Shown: piece by piece, positions 1 to 6,255 of the stretch
Numbering within the stretch: position 1 is the first letter of the stretch
Layout: every line of letters begins with the position of its first letter
From: Bacillota bacterium
GTDB lineage: Bacteria > Bacillota > Clostridia > Lachnospirales > Cellulosilyticaceae
Assembly: GCA_023415525.1 (NCBI GenBank)
Contig: JAEZKI010000212.1
Location: 1-7,294 of the forward strand
Direction of reading: 5' to 3'
Length of the DNA: 7,294 nucleotides
Translations under genes and position numbers: made by a program
The notes under the pieces: model-generated
Database searches by the model: none
Seen by the model: only the letters and a program-made list of their open reading frames with translations
What the model was told of the DNA's origin: nothing

Positions 1-1190
1 GGCTGATCCCATGGATTGTCTGTATATTGGGAGTCTTTAGAGGGTATTTTCAAGGGATACAAAATATGATGCCTATTGCTCTGGCACAAGTTTTAGAAAA
101 TATGGGACGTGTTGTAGTAGGCCTTAGCCTAGCCTTTTTCTTATATCCTAATTTGGGATATGCAGCAGGGGGGGCTTCCTTTGGTGGTGTTATAGGTGGT
201 ACGTTAGCGCTTATACTTTTAGGTAGCATTTATAAGAGACAAGCCCCTACTATTCAAAAGGAAATAACAACAAGTCCTTTAAAGACACGCATAGGTTTTG
301 GTGAAGTGGTAAAGAAGGTATGTATTTTAGCTATTCCCATTGCTATCGGTTCAGGTGGAATGGCAGTTATTACTTTTTTAGACTCAGCTTTTGTCATTCA
401 AACATTGACTCAAAATGGAATAAGTATGGAACTAGCCAATCAAAGTCTGGGGCAATTAGGAAAGATTTCAACTTTTATTAATCTCCCCCTTACTTTTGGA
501 GTAGCATTGGTAACGGGTCTTATTCCAGCTATTGCCGAAGCTGTGGCTAAAAAGAATAAAGACGAAGTTCAAGCAAAGATTGAGTTAGGAATACGGACAG
601 CCCTTTTAATTGCTGTTCCTGCTTCTGTAGGATTAGCTATACTTTCTAATCCGTTGATGCGTTTTATCTATCCTAAGGCACCTAGTGGGGGGCTGTTACT
701 GACCTTATCAGCAATCGGTTTGACGTTTATGATTATGACTCAGGTTTTTATAGGGATTTTGCAAGGAGTAGGTAAAGTATGGAAGCCTGTTATAGGGATT
801 CTTTTGGCAGGGATAGTAAAGGCTGTTTTAGTTAAAGCTTTAGTGGCTACGCCTCTAGGAATAGGTGGAGCAGCAGTCTCTACTATTATAGCCTATATGG
901 TTTTTGCCCTTTATACGTATTTAGCTATGAAGAAGTACACTGGCTACAAATTACACATGGGAAGGGTTATTATAAGGCCTCTTTTTTCTAGTTTAATAAT
1001 GGGACTTGTAACTTTTACGACTTATTATTTACTGCGCGGAAAAATAGGAGAGGCAACCCTTATTCAAAATGCAACCCTCACTGTTATTGGAATAGTGGTA
1101 GGGGGTATAACTTACTTAATCATGCTTTTTGTATCTGGAGCAGTGAAAAAAGAAGAAATAAATGAGATTTTAAGGAAGAAGGAGAAATAA
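1..1190 (+). CDS. SpoVB/MurJ-like polysaccharide (lipid-linked oligosaccharide) flippase, 5'-truncated
   Basis: The reading frame is open from the window's left edge (first full codon at base 3) to TAA at 1188-1190, giving about 395 residues. Family members usually have roughly 500-550, so about a quarter of the N-terminus lies outside. The visible part is almost wholly hydrophobic, with repeated membrane helices separated by short basic loops, and ends in a charged tail (KKEEINEILRKKEK). The segment RGYFQGIQNMMP (bases 39-74), followed by a conserved Gln/Glu-rich stretch (AQVLENMGR), is typical of SpoVB/YtgP/MurJ-type members of the MOP exporter superfamily. These move lipid-linked cell-wall or spore-cortex precursors across the membrane; the exact substrate here is inference. 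TTG at 27 is not a real start because coding sequence continues upstream of it. The stop is 1 base from rlmB, so the two are probably cotranscribed. MurJ, SpoVB and a generic polysaccharide exporter cannot be told apart from this fragment. Confidence 0.86.
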   Translation, partial: LIPWIVCILGVFRGYFQGIQNMMPIALAQVLENMGRVVVGLSLAFFLYPNLGYAAGGASFGGVIGGTLALILLGSIYKRQAPTIQKEITTSPLKTRIGFGEVVKKVCILAIPIAIGSGGMAVITFLDSAFVIQTLTQNGISMELANQSLGQLGKISTFINLPLTFGVALVTGLIPAIAEAVAKKNKDEVQAKIELGIRTALLIAVPASVGLAILSNPLMRFIYPKAPSGGLLLTLSAIGLTFMIMTQVFIGILQGVGKVWKPVIGILLAGIVKAVLVKALVATPLGIGGAAVSTIIAYMVFALYTYLAMKKYTGYKLHMGRVIIRPLFSSLIMGLVTFTTYYLLRGKIGEATLIQNATLTVIGIVVGGITYLIMLFVSGAVKKEEINEILRKKEK

Positions 1191-1191
1191 G

Positions 1192-2130
1192 ATGGCTAGA
1201 GCAATGGGCGGTAATCATTATGGCAAGGCCAATAAAAAAAACATGGACCAAGGAAGAGGAAGTAACCTCGTTAAAGGCTGGGATAAACAAGAGGGGAGAA
1301 AAAAGGCTTCGAGTAGGTCAGCTCCCAAAAGTAAAGAGAGAGAAGAATACAATACGAGTTATAAAGAACCCATGAATAAGCCTCCAAGAGAAATAGATGA
1401 GAATATTCTCTATGGTAGAAATGCAGTAAGTGAAGCTTTAAAGTCAGGTAGAACTATTGATAAACTTTTGATTCAAAAAGGAGAAAAAGAAGGTTCTATT
1501 ATTAAGATTATAGCTGAAGCTAAGGATAAGGGCATTGTCGTTGTAGAGGTGGAAAAAAGCAAGCTAGATGATGCGGTAATGGGTGAAAAGCATCAAGGCG
1601 TTATAGCTTATAGTGCGGTCCAAGACTATGTAGAAGTAGAGGATATTTTAGAAGAAGCCAAGAGTAAGGGTGAGGAGCCTTTCATTCTTATTTTAGACAA
1701 TATCCAAGACCCTCATAATTTGGGAGCTATTATGCGTTCAGCTCATAATGCAGGAGTTCATGGTATTATTATCCCAAAGAGACGAGCAGTAGGCCTTTCA
1801 GGGACAGTTGCCAAAGCTTCTGCAGGTGCCATTGAATACATGAAGGTTGCTAAAGTAACCAATATTGCCCAAACCATTAAGGAACTTAAAGAAAAAGGTA
1901 TTTGGATTGCTTGTGCGGATATGGGGGGCAAAGTGATGTATGAAGAAAACCTTACAGGACCTTTAGGGATTGTAGTAGGAAGTGAAGGAGAAGGTGTATC
2001 CAAGCTAGTACGTGAAAGTTGTGATTATGTAGTAAGCATCCCTATGTACGGCAAAGTGACTTCATTAAATGCCTCTGTAGCAGCGAGTGTATTAGTTTAT
2101 GAAATCGTAAGACAAAGATATTTCAAATAA
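1192..2130 (+). CDS. rlmB: 23S rRNA (guanosine-2'-O-)-methyltransferase RlmB (TrmH/SpoU family)
   Basis: The product is 312 residues. RlmB transfers methyl from S-adenosylmethionine to the 2'-OH of a guanosine in the 23S rRNA peptidyl-transferase region (G2251 in E. coli numbering). Residues about 70-145 (ILYGRNAVSEAL onward) form the L30e-like RNA-binding substrate domain. The SPOUT knot domain follows, with all three motifs visible: motif 1 around residues 168-184 (LDNIQDPHNLGAIMRSA, with N176 and R182), motif 2 at 260-268 (IVVGSEGEG, with E265), and motif 3 at 283-297 (IPMYGKVTSLNASVA, with S291, N293). These form the knotted SAM site. The first about 68 residues are a basic, Gly/Ser/Lys-rich, probably disordered extension absent from the roughly 245-residue standard form. 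ATG 1192 is preferred because AAGGAG (1179-1184) lies 7 bases upstream and the internal Met61 has no ribosome binding site. Other SpoU paralogues are possible, but the motif set fits RlmB best. Confidence 0.93.
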   Translation: MARAMGGNHYGKANKKNMDQGRGSNLVKGWDKQEGRKKASSRSAPKSKEREEYNTSYKEPMNKPPREIDENILYGRNAVSEALKSGRTIDKLLIQKGEKEGSIIKIIAEAKDKGIVVVEVEKSKLDDAVMGEKHQGVIAYSAVQDYVEVEDILEEAKSKGEEPFILILDNIQDPHNLGAIMRSAHNAGVHGIIIPKRRAVGLSGTVAKASAGAIEYMKVAKVTNIAQTIKELKEKGIWIACADMGGKVMYEENLTGPLGIVVGSEGEGVSKLVRESCDYVVSIPMYGKVTSLNASVAASVLVYEIVRQRYFK

Positions 2131-2137
2131 GATGATG

Positions 2138-2166
2138 AAAAGGAGGGGCCACGGCTTCTCTTTTTT
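2138..2166 (+). terminator. Rho-independent terminator after rlmB
   Basis: The left arm 2138-2149 (AAAAGGAGGGGC) pairs with the right arm 2154-2165 (GCTTCTCTTTTT) over 12 pairs, three of them G-U, around a 4-base loop. A run of six T closes the structure. It begins 7 bases after the rlmB stop and should end the flippase-rlmB transcript. The right arm shares its T-run with the tail. Confidence 0.82.
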
Positions 2167-2241
2167 GGTTACTTTTTAGGTAGGGAGTAGGAAATGCGTT
2201 GGACAAATATACAAAATATTAAAGTTATTTTGTAAAAAATA

Positions 2242-2270
2242 TAGAAATTATTTTTTAAAAGGTGTATAAT
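2242..2270 (+). promoter_or_regulatory. Putative sigma-A promoter of the chemoreceptor gene
   Basis: A perfect -10 box TATAAT lies at 2265-2270. A weaker -35 candidate TAGAAA (4 of 6 matches to TTGACA) lies at 2242-2247, with an ideal 17-base spacer. The surroundings are strongly AT-rich. Transcription would begin near 2277, giving a leader of about 135 bases that contains both copies of the operator-like repeat. The -10 box is convincing; the -35 assignment is tentative. Confidence 0.6.
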
Positions 2271-2304
2271 CAAAACAACAAATAGGAAAGTCATATTTTT
2301 TTAT

Positions 2305-2324
2305 TTTAAATTGGAAACGATTCC
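2305..2324 (+). promoter_or_regulatory. LacI-family-like operator, copy 1 (20-bp direct repeat)
   Basis: The sequence TTTAAATTGGAAACGATTCC is repeated exactly at 2357-2376. Its core GGAAACGATTCC is a near-perfect palindrome centred on a CG step (2318-2319), the hallmark of operators bound by LacI/GalR-family repressors. It lies about 40 bases downstream of the predicted transcription start, where a bound repressor would act as a roadblock. No regulator gene is in the window. Function is inferred from symmetry and duplication only. Confidence 0.6.
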
Positions 2325-2356
2325 GAACCAGATATGCATCGGAATATATTTTTTGA

Positions 2357-2376
2357 TTTAAATTGGAAACGATTCC
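2357..2376 (+). promoter_or_regulatory. LacI-family-like operator, copy 2 (20-bp direct repeat)
   Basis: This is the exact second copy of the 20-mer. Here the palindrome extends to TTGGAA...TTCCAA, making this the more symmetrical site. Its CG centre (2370-2371) is 52 bp from that of copy 1, close to five helical turns, so both sites would face the same side of the DNA. It ends 35 bases before the chemoreceptor start codon. Confidence 0.6.
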
Positions 2377-2411
2377 AAAACTAAACTTAAAGAAATAGGG
2401 AGGGTTGAAAA

Positions 2412-4421
2412 ATGAGAAAAAACAAAGGAAAGATGAAAGAAAGTAAAGGGGCCTTATCGATTAAGAAAAAACTTATTATATCATTCGTATTATTTGCTAT
2501 TGTGCCACTTATTACGATCAATATTCTTTTCTACACAATGTCTAGAAGTGCCTTGTCAACAACGAGTAAGCATTTTATGGTACAGCTTGTAGCACAAACA
2601 ACCACCAATATAGATTACTTCTTAAATGAGGTGGAACAAAGGGTTCTAACTGTTGCATTAGATCCCAGGTTAAATACGATTTTAACCGATTATCCAACGG
2701 CTACTTTCTCTGAACAGTCTGCTTATGAGAAAGAATTGAAGCAAAAGATAATAGCTATTCAATCAGGAGGTGGGAGTAGTATAGAAAATATGATTGTTGC
2801 CTCTCCTACAGGATTTGTTATAAGTAGTAAGAATAAGGTAGATGAGGAAGCTGCCCTAAAGTATATCAAGGAAGACATCCCCTCAACAGGTATTTGGTTA
2901 AAAGGCTTTGGGAGTGATAAAGAAGGACTCTATTATATAAGAGGAATTAACAGCTTGACTGGCAGGGCTAAGGGAAAGATTGGCGTGGTTATTACAAGGC
3001 TTAGAGTAGATGGTCTATTAGATGATATTAAGAAAATAGAGCTTCTAGAAGGAGCCAACTATTCGCTTATAACTCAAAATGATGAGTTGATTTATGACTC
3101 AAGTGGTTTAGAAGCCATTAATGATAATGTAAAAGCCATTGTTCATTCTGGGCAACCCCTAGGGAGCAAAATAGAAGATAAAGTGATGCTGACTTATGGT
3201 GTAGCCAAAAATGAATGGAAGGTCTTATTTCAGCTACCCGAGAAGGCACTTACTAGTCAATTGGATCAGACCAATTGTATGGTGAGTATTCTTATTGTTG
3301 TGATGGTTTTCTTAGCTATTATTTTAGGGATAGTCCTTTCTCAAGACTTTTCTACACCTATTATTAAGATGAAAAAGTTAATGGAGACAGCAGAACAGGG
3401 AACGCTAAAGGTAGAAATGGATTACCATCGCAAAAATGAAATAGGTCTTTTGGCCATAAGCTTTAACAATATGTTAAGGAATATACGTAAATTGTTAGAA
3501 CGAACAAAAGGGGTAATGTCAGTAACTTTGGAAGAAGGAACTGCGCTTAAAAATACGACGGAGGAGTCTGTAAAGACCACACAACAGTTGATGGAATCTA
3601 TTCAGGAGATTGCAAAAGGAGCCAGTTATCAAGCAGAAGATACAGAGAAAAGCTTGACAGCTATGTACAATTTATCCGATAGTATTCAGCAAGTACGCTT
3701 AAAAACAGAAGAAATGGTGACACAAAATGAAGATGCTAAGGGGATTATTCAAATGGCTACCCAGAGTATAGAAGAACTCAATACAAAGATGAACTATTCT
3801 ATTCAAGTTTCTCATAATATTCTAACCAGTATTCAAGAATTAAGCGGACTGACTCAAAACATAGAAGATGTTATTAAGTTTATAGATGGTGTAAATGAGC
3901 AGACGAATCTTCTAGCACTTAATGCTAGTATAGAAGCAGCGCGAGCAGGAGAAGTAGGGAAGGGCTTTGCTGTAGTAGCCAATGAAGTCAGAAATCTAGC
4001 TATACAATCTCAAAAGTCCACGGTGAACGTAAGGAATACACTGGATACTATCAAATCAAAGACAGTTATAGCCGTGGGTTTAGTAAAAGAGGCCCATTCT
4101 ACCTTCTTAGGGCAAGGTGAAGTCGTTAAAGAGACTTATGAGGCCTTTGATAAAATTATTACAAAACTTAGGAATATTGATAAAGAGTTGGTAGAAGTAA
4201 ATGGAGAAGCTGTCAATATGGAAGAACTCAAAAAGACCATGCTTGAGCAGATTGAACGCATGAGTACGGTCACAGAAGAAACCGTTTCTACGACAGAAGA
4301 GTTAGCCTCTTTAAGTCAGAATCAAGAGACCGTTATGAAGCGACTCTTTCAAATTTCCCATCAGTTAACTAGCAGTATGAATGAGCTTAATGACAGTATG
4401 ACGCGTTTTGAAATCGATTAA
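2412..4421 (+). CDS. Transmembrane methyl-accepting chemotaxis protein (dCache-HAMP-MCP signal)
   Basis: The product is a 669-residue chemoreceptor. A basic N-terminus leads into TM1 (about 21-42). An extracytoplasmic region of about 245 residues (about 43-288) has the size and layout of a double-Cache (dCache) ligand sensor. TM2 (about 289-310) is followed by a HAMP linker (about 311-362), then a long coiled-coil cytoplasmic signalling domain. The highly conserved hairpin tip is plain at residues 495-514 ([20 protein letters not shown]) and continues [15 protein letters not shown]. This tip binds CheA and CheW, so the protein should control flagellar swimming in response to a small ligand. 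The ligand cannot be predicted. There is no C-terminal CheR/CheB-tethering pentapeptide (it ends TRFEID). ATG 2412 is chosen because GGGAGGG (2398-2404) lies 7 bases upstream. The gene stands alone between two terminators, and its leader carries paired LacI-like operators, suggesting control by a sugar or metabolite repressor (inference). Confidence 0.95.
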   Translation: MRKNKGKMKESKGALSIKKKLIISFVLFAIVPLITINILFYTMSRSALSTTSKHFMVQLVAQTTTNIDYFLNEVEQRVLTVALDPRLNTILTDYPTATFSEQSAYEKELKQKIIAIQSGGGSSIENMIVASPTGFVISSKNKVDEEAALKYIKEDIPSTGIWLKGFGSDKEGLYYIRGINSLTGRAKGKIGVVITRLRVDGLLDDIKKIELLEGANYSLITQNDELIYDSSGLEAINDNVKAIVHSGQPLGSKIEDKVMLTYGVAKNEWKVLFQLPEKALTSQLDQTNCMVSILIVVMVFLAIILGIVLSQDFSTPIIKMKKLMETAEQGTLKVEMDYHRKNEIGLLAISFNNMLRNIRKLLERTKGVMSVTLEEGTALKNTTEESVKTTQQLMESIQEIAKGASYQAEDTEKSLTAMYNLSDSIQQVRLKTEEMVTQNEDAKGIIQMATQSIEELNTKMNYSIQVSHNILTSIQELSGLTQNIEDVIKFIDGVNEQTNLLALNASIEAARAGEVGKGFAVVANEVRNLAIQSQKSTVNVRNTLDTIKSKTVIAVGLVKEAHSTFLGQGEVVKETYEAFDKIITKLRNIDKELVEVNGEAVNMEELKKTMLEQIERMSTVTEETVSTTEELASLSQNQETVMKRLFQISHQLTSSMNELNDSMTRFEID

Positions 4422-4430
4422 ATAGAAAAG

Positions 4431-4505
4431 TAAATCCTGCATAAGATATACTCAAACAATCTCCTCCTAAAAGATTATACGGGTTACCTTGCAGGATTTA
4501 TTTTA
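4431..4505 (+). terminator. Long inverted repeat after the chemoreceptor gene, probable terminator or 3'-UTR RNA structure
   Basis: TAAATCCTGCA (4431-4441) and TGCAGGATTTA (4490-4500) are perfect 11-bp inverted repeats, 9 bases after the chemoreceptor stop. A T-rich tail (TTTTAT) follows. The 48-base interior holds a second small hairpin, AATCT (4458-4462) with AGATT (4472-4476), whose 9-base loop is CCTCCTAAA. Most intrinsic terminators have short loops, so this is either an unusual terminator or a structured 3' UTR. No other terminator is seen before the tRNA promoter. Confidence 0.55.
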
Positions 4506-4523
4506 TAAACAACTTAAATAGGG

Positions 4524-4529
4524 TATAAT
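4524..4529 (+). promoter_or_regulatory. Putative -10 box of the tRNA-Thr promoter
   Basis: A perfect TATAAT lies 66 bases before the mature tRNA. No good -35 box is present at 16-18 bases (TTTTAT at 4501-4506 is poor), so this rests on the -10 box and on the need for a promoter after the upstream inverted repeat. It implies a 5' leader of about 60 bases removed by RNase P. Confidence 0.4.
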
Positions 4530-4594
4530 TAAGAAGAATAATCTTGAAAACTAAACCAAAATATGATAAGCTAATCAAGTGCAAAAAAGTAAGT

Positions 4595-4667
4595 GCCGAT
4601 ATAACTCAGTTGGTAGAGTAGCTCATTCGTAATGAGCAAGCCAGGGGTTCGAGCCCCCTTATCGGCT
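4595..4667 (+). tRNA. tRNA-Thr (anticodon CGT)
   Basis: A complete 73-base cloverleaf. The acceptor stem is GCCGATA/TATCGGC (4595-4601 with 4660-4666). The D stem is ACTC/GAGT with loop AGTTGGTA. The anticodon stem is GCTCA/TGAGC with loop TTCGTAA, giving anticodon CGT at 4628-4630, which reads ACG. The variable loop has 5 bases. The T stem is AGGGG/CCCCT with loop TTCGAGC. All stems pair perfectly. The discriminator base is T and the 3' CCA is not encoded (TAT follows), so CCA must be added by nucleotidyltransferase. An A10-U25 pair replaces the usual G10-C25. Confidence 0.96.
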
Positions 4668-4674
4668 TATAACT

Positions 4675-4711
4675 AATCCTTTGAAATCATTAGGTTTCAA
4701 GGGATTTTTTT
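4675..4711 (+). terminator. Rho-independent terminator after tRNA-Thr
   Basis: AATCCTTTGAAA (4675-4686) pairs with TTTCAAGGGATT (4695-4706) over 12 pairs with one T-G wobble, around an 8-base loop. A seven-T run spans 4705-4711. It starts 7 bases after the tRNA and cleanly ends that transcript. Confidence 0.9.
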
Positions 4712-4804
4712 GTGCCAGTAGAAAGTCTAAATTCTAAGGCTCTTGACCCTATATTATCCTCAACACTGGAAGTATAAAGAGGGATTATTCCTTATGAATT
4801 ACTA

Positions 4805-4834
4805 TTGACAAACGAAAGCTTACTAATTTTTAAA
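4805..4834 (+). promoter_or_regulatory. Putative sigma-A promoter of the dctPQM operon
   Basis: A perfect -35 hexamer TTGACA lies at 4805-4810. A 4-of-6 -10 candidate TTTAAA lies at 4829-4834 with an 18-base spacer. Transcription would start near 4841, giving a leader of roughly 215 bases before dctP. The stretch 4712-5057 between the tRNA terminator and dctP holds no convincing protein gene. What it does hold is this promoter, a small tandem repeat, possible leader peptides and an RNA fold at the dctP ribosome binding site. Confidence 0.45.
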
Positions 4835-4901
4835 TCAAAACCATGAGATAGGGTCTGAAGAAAGTGGGAGGCAAACTGCTGATTCTAGGGAGGGAAATTA
4901 T

Positions 4902-4986
4902 ATGAGGTATATATTTTATTTATATCTAGTATGAATAAGGTTAAAAATGTACTATGAATATTAAAAATATACGGTTTGTTTTGTGA
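4902..4986 (+). other. Chain of three tiny overlapping ORFs in the dctP leader (possible leader peptides)
   Basis: A good ribosome binding site, GGGAGGG (4888-4894), lies 7 bases before ATG 4902, which opens MRYIFYLYLV and stops at 4932-4934. The stop overlaps ATG 4931 (ATGA), which opens MNKVKNVL. Its stop overlaps ATG 4954 (ATGA again), which opens MNIKNIRFVL. The last stop overlaps GTG 4983 (GTGA), whose frame runs without a stop into dctP. Such overlaps allow translational coupling. In AT-rich DNA they may also be accidental, and ORFs 2 and 3 sit on a short tandem repeat. Listed as a candidate only. Confidence 0.2.
4930..4972 (+). repeat. Imperfect tandem repeat of about 22 bp in the dctP leader
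   Basis: TATGAATAAGGTTAAAAATG (from 4930) resembles TATGAATATTAAAAATATAC (4953-4972), with a 3-base gap and few substitutions. Both units begin TATGAATA and contain TTAAAAAT. The period is 23 bp. It looks like a local duplication and explains why two successive mini-ORFs begin with similar residues. Confidence 0.5.
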
Positions 4987-4993
4987 AAAGTTC

Positions 4994-5051
4994 CCTATAT
5001 ACTAAATATAGTAAGTCGCTTAAAGCGACAAGTAGGATATATATAGGAGGG
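4994..5051 (+). promoter_or_regulatory. Predicted leader RNA fold overlapping the dctP ribosome binding site
   Basis: CCTATATA (4994-5001) can pair with TATATAGG (5040-5047), which contains the first three bases of the dctP Shine-Dalgarno AGGAGGG (5045-5051). Enclosed is a hairpin of two perfect 7-base arms, GTCGCTT/AAGCGAC (5015-5021 with 5023-5029). A weaker one, ACTA/TAGT, is also possible at 5001-5012. Formation of the outer helix would hide the ribosome binding site. It matches no riboswitch class that I recognise. Confidence 0.35.
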
Positions 5052-5057
5052 AATAAG

Positions 5058-6146
5058 ATGAAAAAGAAATTAGTAGCGACACTTTTAAGTGCTATGATGG
5101 TAGCATCGATTACAGGTTGTGGATTAAAAAGTCCGGAGGCTCCAGCACCAAAACAGGAAGCACCAAAACAAGAAGCAGCAGAACCTGCAAAGGAAGAAGC
5201 TCCAAAAGAAGAGGCTGCAGCAGTAGAACCAGAAATTACTCTTGTTTATGCAGAAGTTAACCCATTAGATACTATCGTTGGTCAATTGGGAACAGATTTT
5301 AAAACTAAAGTAGAAGAACTTTCTGGTGGAAAAATTAAAATTGATGTTCAAGCTAGTGGTGTATTAGGATCAGAAAATGATGTATTAGACACAATGCTTG
5401 GCGGTGGTGGAACAATTGATATCTCCCGTATTTCAGCATTTGCCCTTACAAGTTATGGTGGAGAGAAATCAAAACTTCTTTCTATTCCTTATACTTTTGT
5501 AAATCGTGAACATTTCTGGAATTTTGCTACATCTGATTTAGCACCTGAATTCCTTCTTGAGCCACATGAGAATGGTAGTGGTGTTAGAGGTTTATTCTAT
5601 GGTGAAGAAGGTTTCCGTCATTTCTTTACAGTAAATCCAGTTAATAGTTTAGAAGACTTAAAGGGTATGAAATTACGTGTATCAAATGACCCTGTTATGA
5701 ATGGTATGGTAGAAGGACTTGGTGCTTATCCTACAGTTGTATCTTTTGGTGAACTTTATTCCGCAATACAAACAGGTGTAGTAGATGGTGCAGAACAACC
5801 TATTGCAAACTATAAATCTAATGCATTCCAAGAAGTTGCTCCAAATTTAATTCTTGATGGTCACACACTAGGCGCAGTTCAAGTTATTATCGCTGATGAA
5901 GCTTGGGATAAACTGACACCAGAACAACAAAATATTCTTGTAGAAGCTGGTAAATATGCATCAGAAAACAACAGAAAGAATTCTGAAGCAGCAGAAAACA
6001 AAGTACTTGAAGAGTTAAAAGCTGAAGGCATTAACGTTGTAGAAGTAAAGGACATTGCACCTTGGCAAGAAGCATGTAAAGCTGTTATTGAGTCTTCTAC
6101 AGCAGATAATGCTGAACTCTACAAACAAATCCTTGATATGAAATAA
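5058..6146 (+). CDS. dctP: TRAP transporter substrate-binding lipoprotein (DctP family)
   Basis: The product is a 362-residue precursor. A signal peptide (KKKLVATLLSAMMVASITGC) ends in a lipobox with Cys21, so it is lipid-anchored on the outer face of the membrane. Residues about 25-55 are a Pro/Lys/Glu/Ala-rich linker. The rest is a DctP-type clamshell that captures a carboxylate-bearing substrate for the DctQM permease. Visible marks include GMKLRVSND (203-211), whose Arg207 corresponds to the carboxylate-binding Arg of the family, a second Arg at 187 (GFRHFF), and VDGAEQPIANY (from 242). ATG 5058 is chosen because AGGAGG (5045-5050) lies 7 bases upstream and the signal peptide begins there; the in-frame GTG at 4983 would bury it behind 25 residues. 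Arg codons are mostly CGT, unlike the mixed use in the chemoreceptor, consistent with high expression. Substrate unknown. A hairpin separates it from dctQ. Confidence 0.95.
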   Translation: MKKKLVATLLSAMMVASITGCGLKSPEAPAPKQEAPKQEAAEPAKEEAPKEEAAAVEPEITLVYAEVNPLDTIVGQLGTDFKTKVEELSGGKIKIDVQASGVLGSENDVLDTMLGGGGTIDISRISAFALTSYGGEKSKLLSIPYTFVNREHFWNFATSDLAPEFLLEPHENGSGVRGLFYGEEGFRHFFTVNPVNSLEDLKGMKLRVSNDPVMNGMVEGLGAYPTVVSFGELYSAIQTGVVDGAEQPIANYKSNAFQEVAPNLILDGHTLGAVQVIIADEAWDKLTPEQQNILVEAGKYASENNRKNSEAAENKVLEELKAEGINVVEVKDIAPWQEACKAVIESSTADNAELYKQILDMK

Positions 6147-6203
6147 TAATGAATTAAAAATAAGTTGAAACGCAGTACATAAAGAGTTGAGACTATATTT
6201 TAT

Positions 6204-6242
6204 AGGCACAGAGGAATATGTAGGCTCTGTGCCTGATTTTTT
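6204..6242 (+). terminator. Terminator-like hairpin between dctP and dctQ
   Basis: AGGCACAGAG (6204-6213) and CTCTGTGCCT (6225-6234) form a perfect 10-bp stem around an 11-base loop, followed by GA and six T (6237-6242). It has the form of an intrinsic terminator but lies inside the operon, with the dctQ ribosome binding site directly after the T run. The likely role is partial termination, or 3'-end protection of dctP mRNA, so that the binding protein is made in excess of the permease. That is a known arrangement for binding-protein operons; for this site it is inference. Confidence 0.82.
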
Positions 6243-6255
6243 AAGGAGGAAAAGA

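Noticed and set aside
27..29. TTG as the start of the flippase gene
   Set aside because: The same frame is open to base 3 and encodes family-like hydrophobic sequence, so the gene is simply cut by the window edge.
1758..2003. 81-codon open frame on the minus strand
   Set aside because: It lies wholly inside rlmB over conserved SPOUT motifs, is Pro/Ser-rich without recognisable domains, and has no convincing ribosome binding site.
2307..2335. Sigma-D (motility) promoter, TAAA...CCAGATAT
   Set aside because: The spacer is 17 instead of about 15 bases, the -10 part matches only partly, and the second repeat copy has no such partner.
2305..2376. Twin repeats as a minimal CRISPR array
   Set aside because: There are only two copies with a 32-base gap, a palindromic operator-type core, and no cas genes; a regulatory reading fits better.
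4745..4855. 8-bp inverted repeat GACCCTAT ... ATAGGGTC around the putative dctP promoter
   Set aside because: The arms are about 95 bases apart, and one such match is expected by chance in a region this size; the left arm also lies upstream of the predicted transcript.
4841..4982. Known riboswitch (c-di-GMP, T-box, glycine, SAM) in the dctP leader
   Set aside because: I looked for the conserved core motifs, such as the T-box sequence and GEMM core, and found none.
4983..5057. GTG 4983 as the dctP start
   Set aside because: It would place 25 polar residues before a textbook lipoprotein signal peptide, while ATG 5058 has an ideal AGGAGG. Kept only as part of the leader-chain hypothesis.
6187..6255. 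Upstream in-frame TTG as the dctQ start
   Set aside because: The added codons are the terminator-like hairpin, and ATG 6256 has a perfect ribosome binding site 6 bases upstream.
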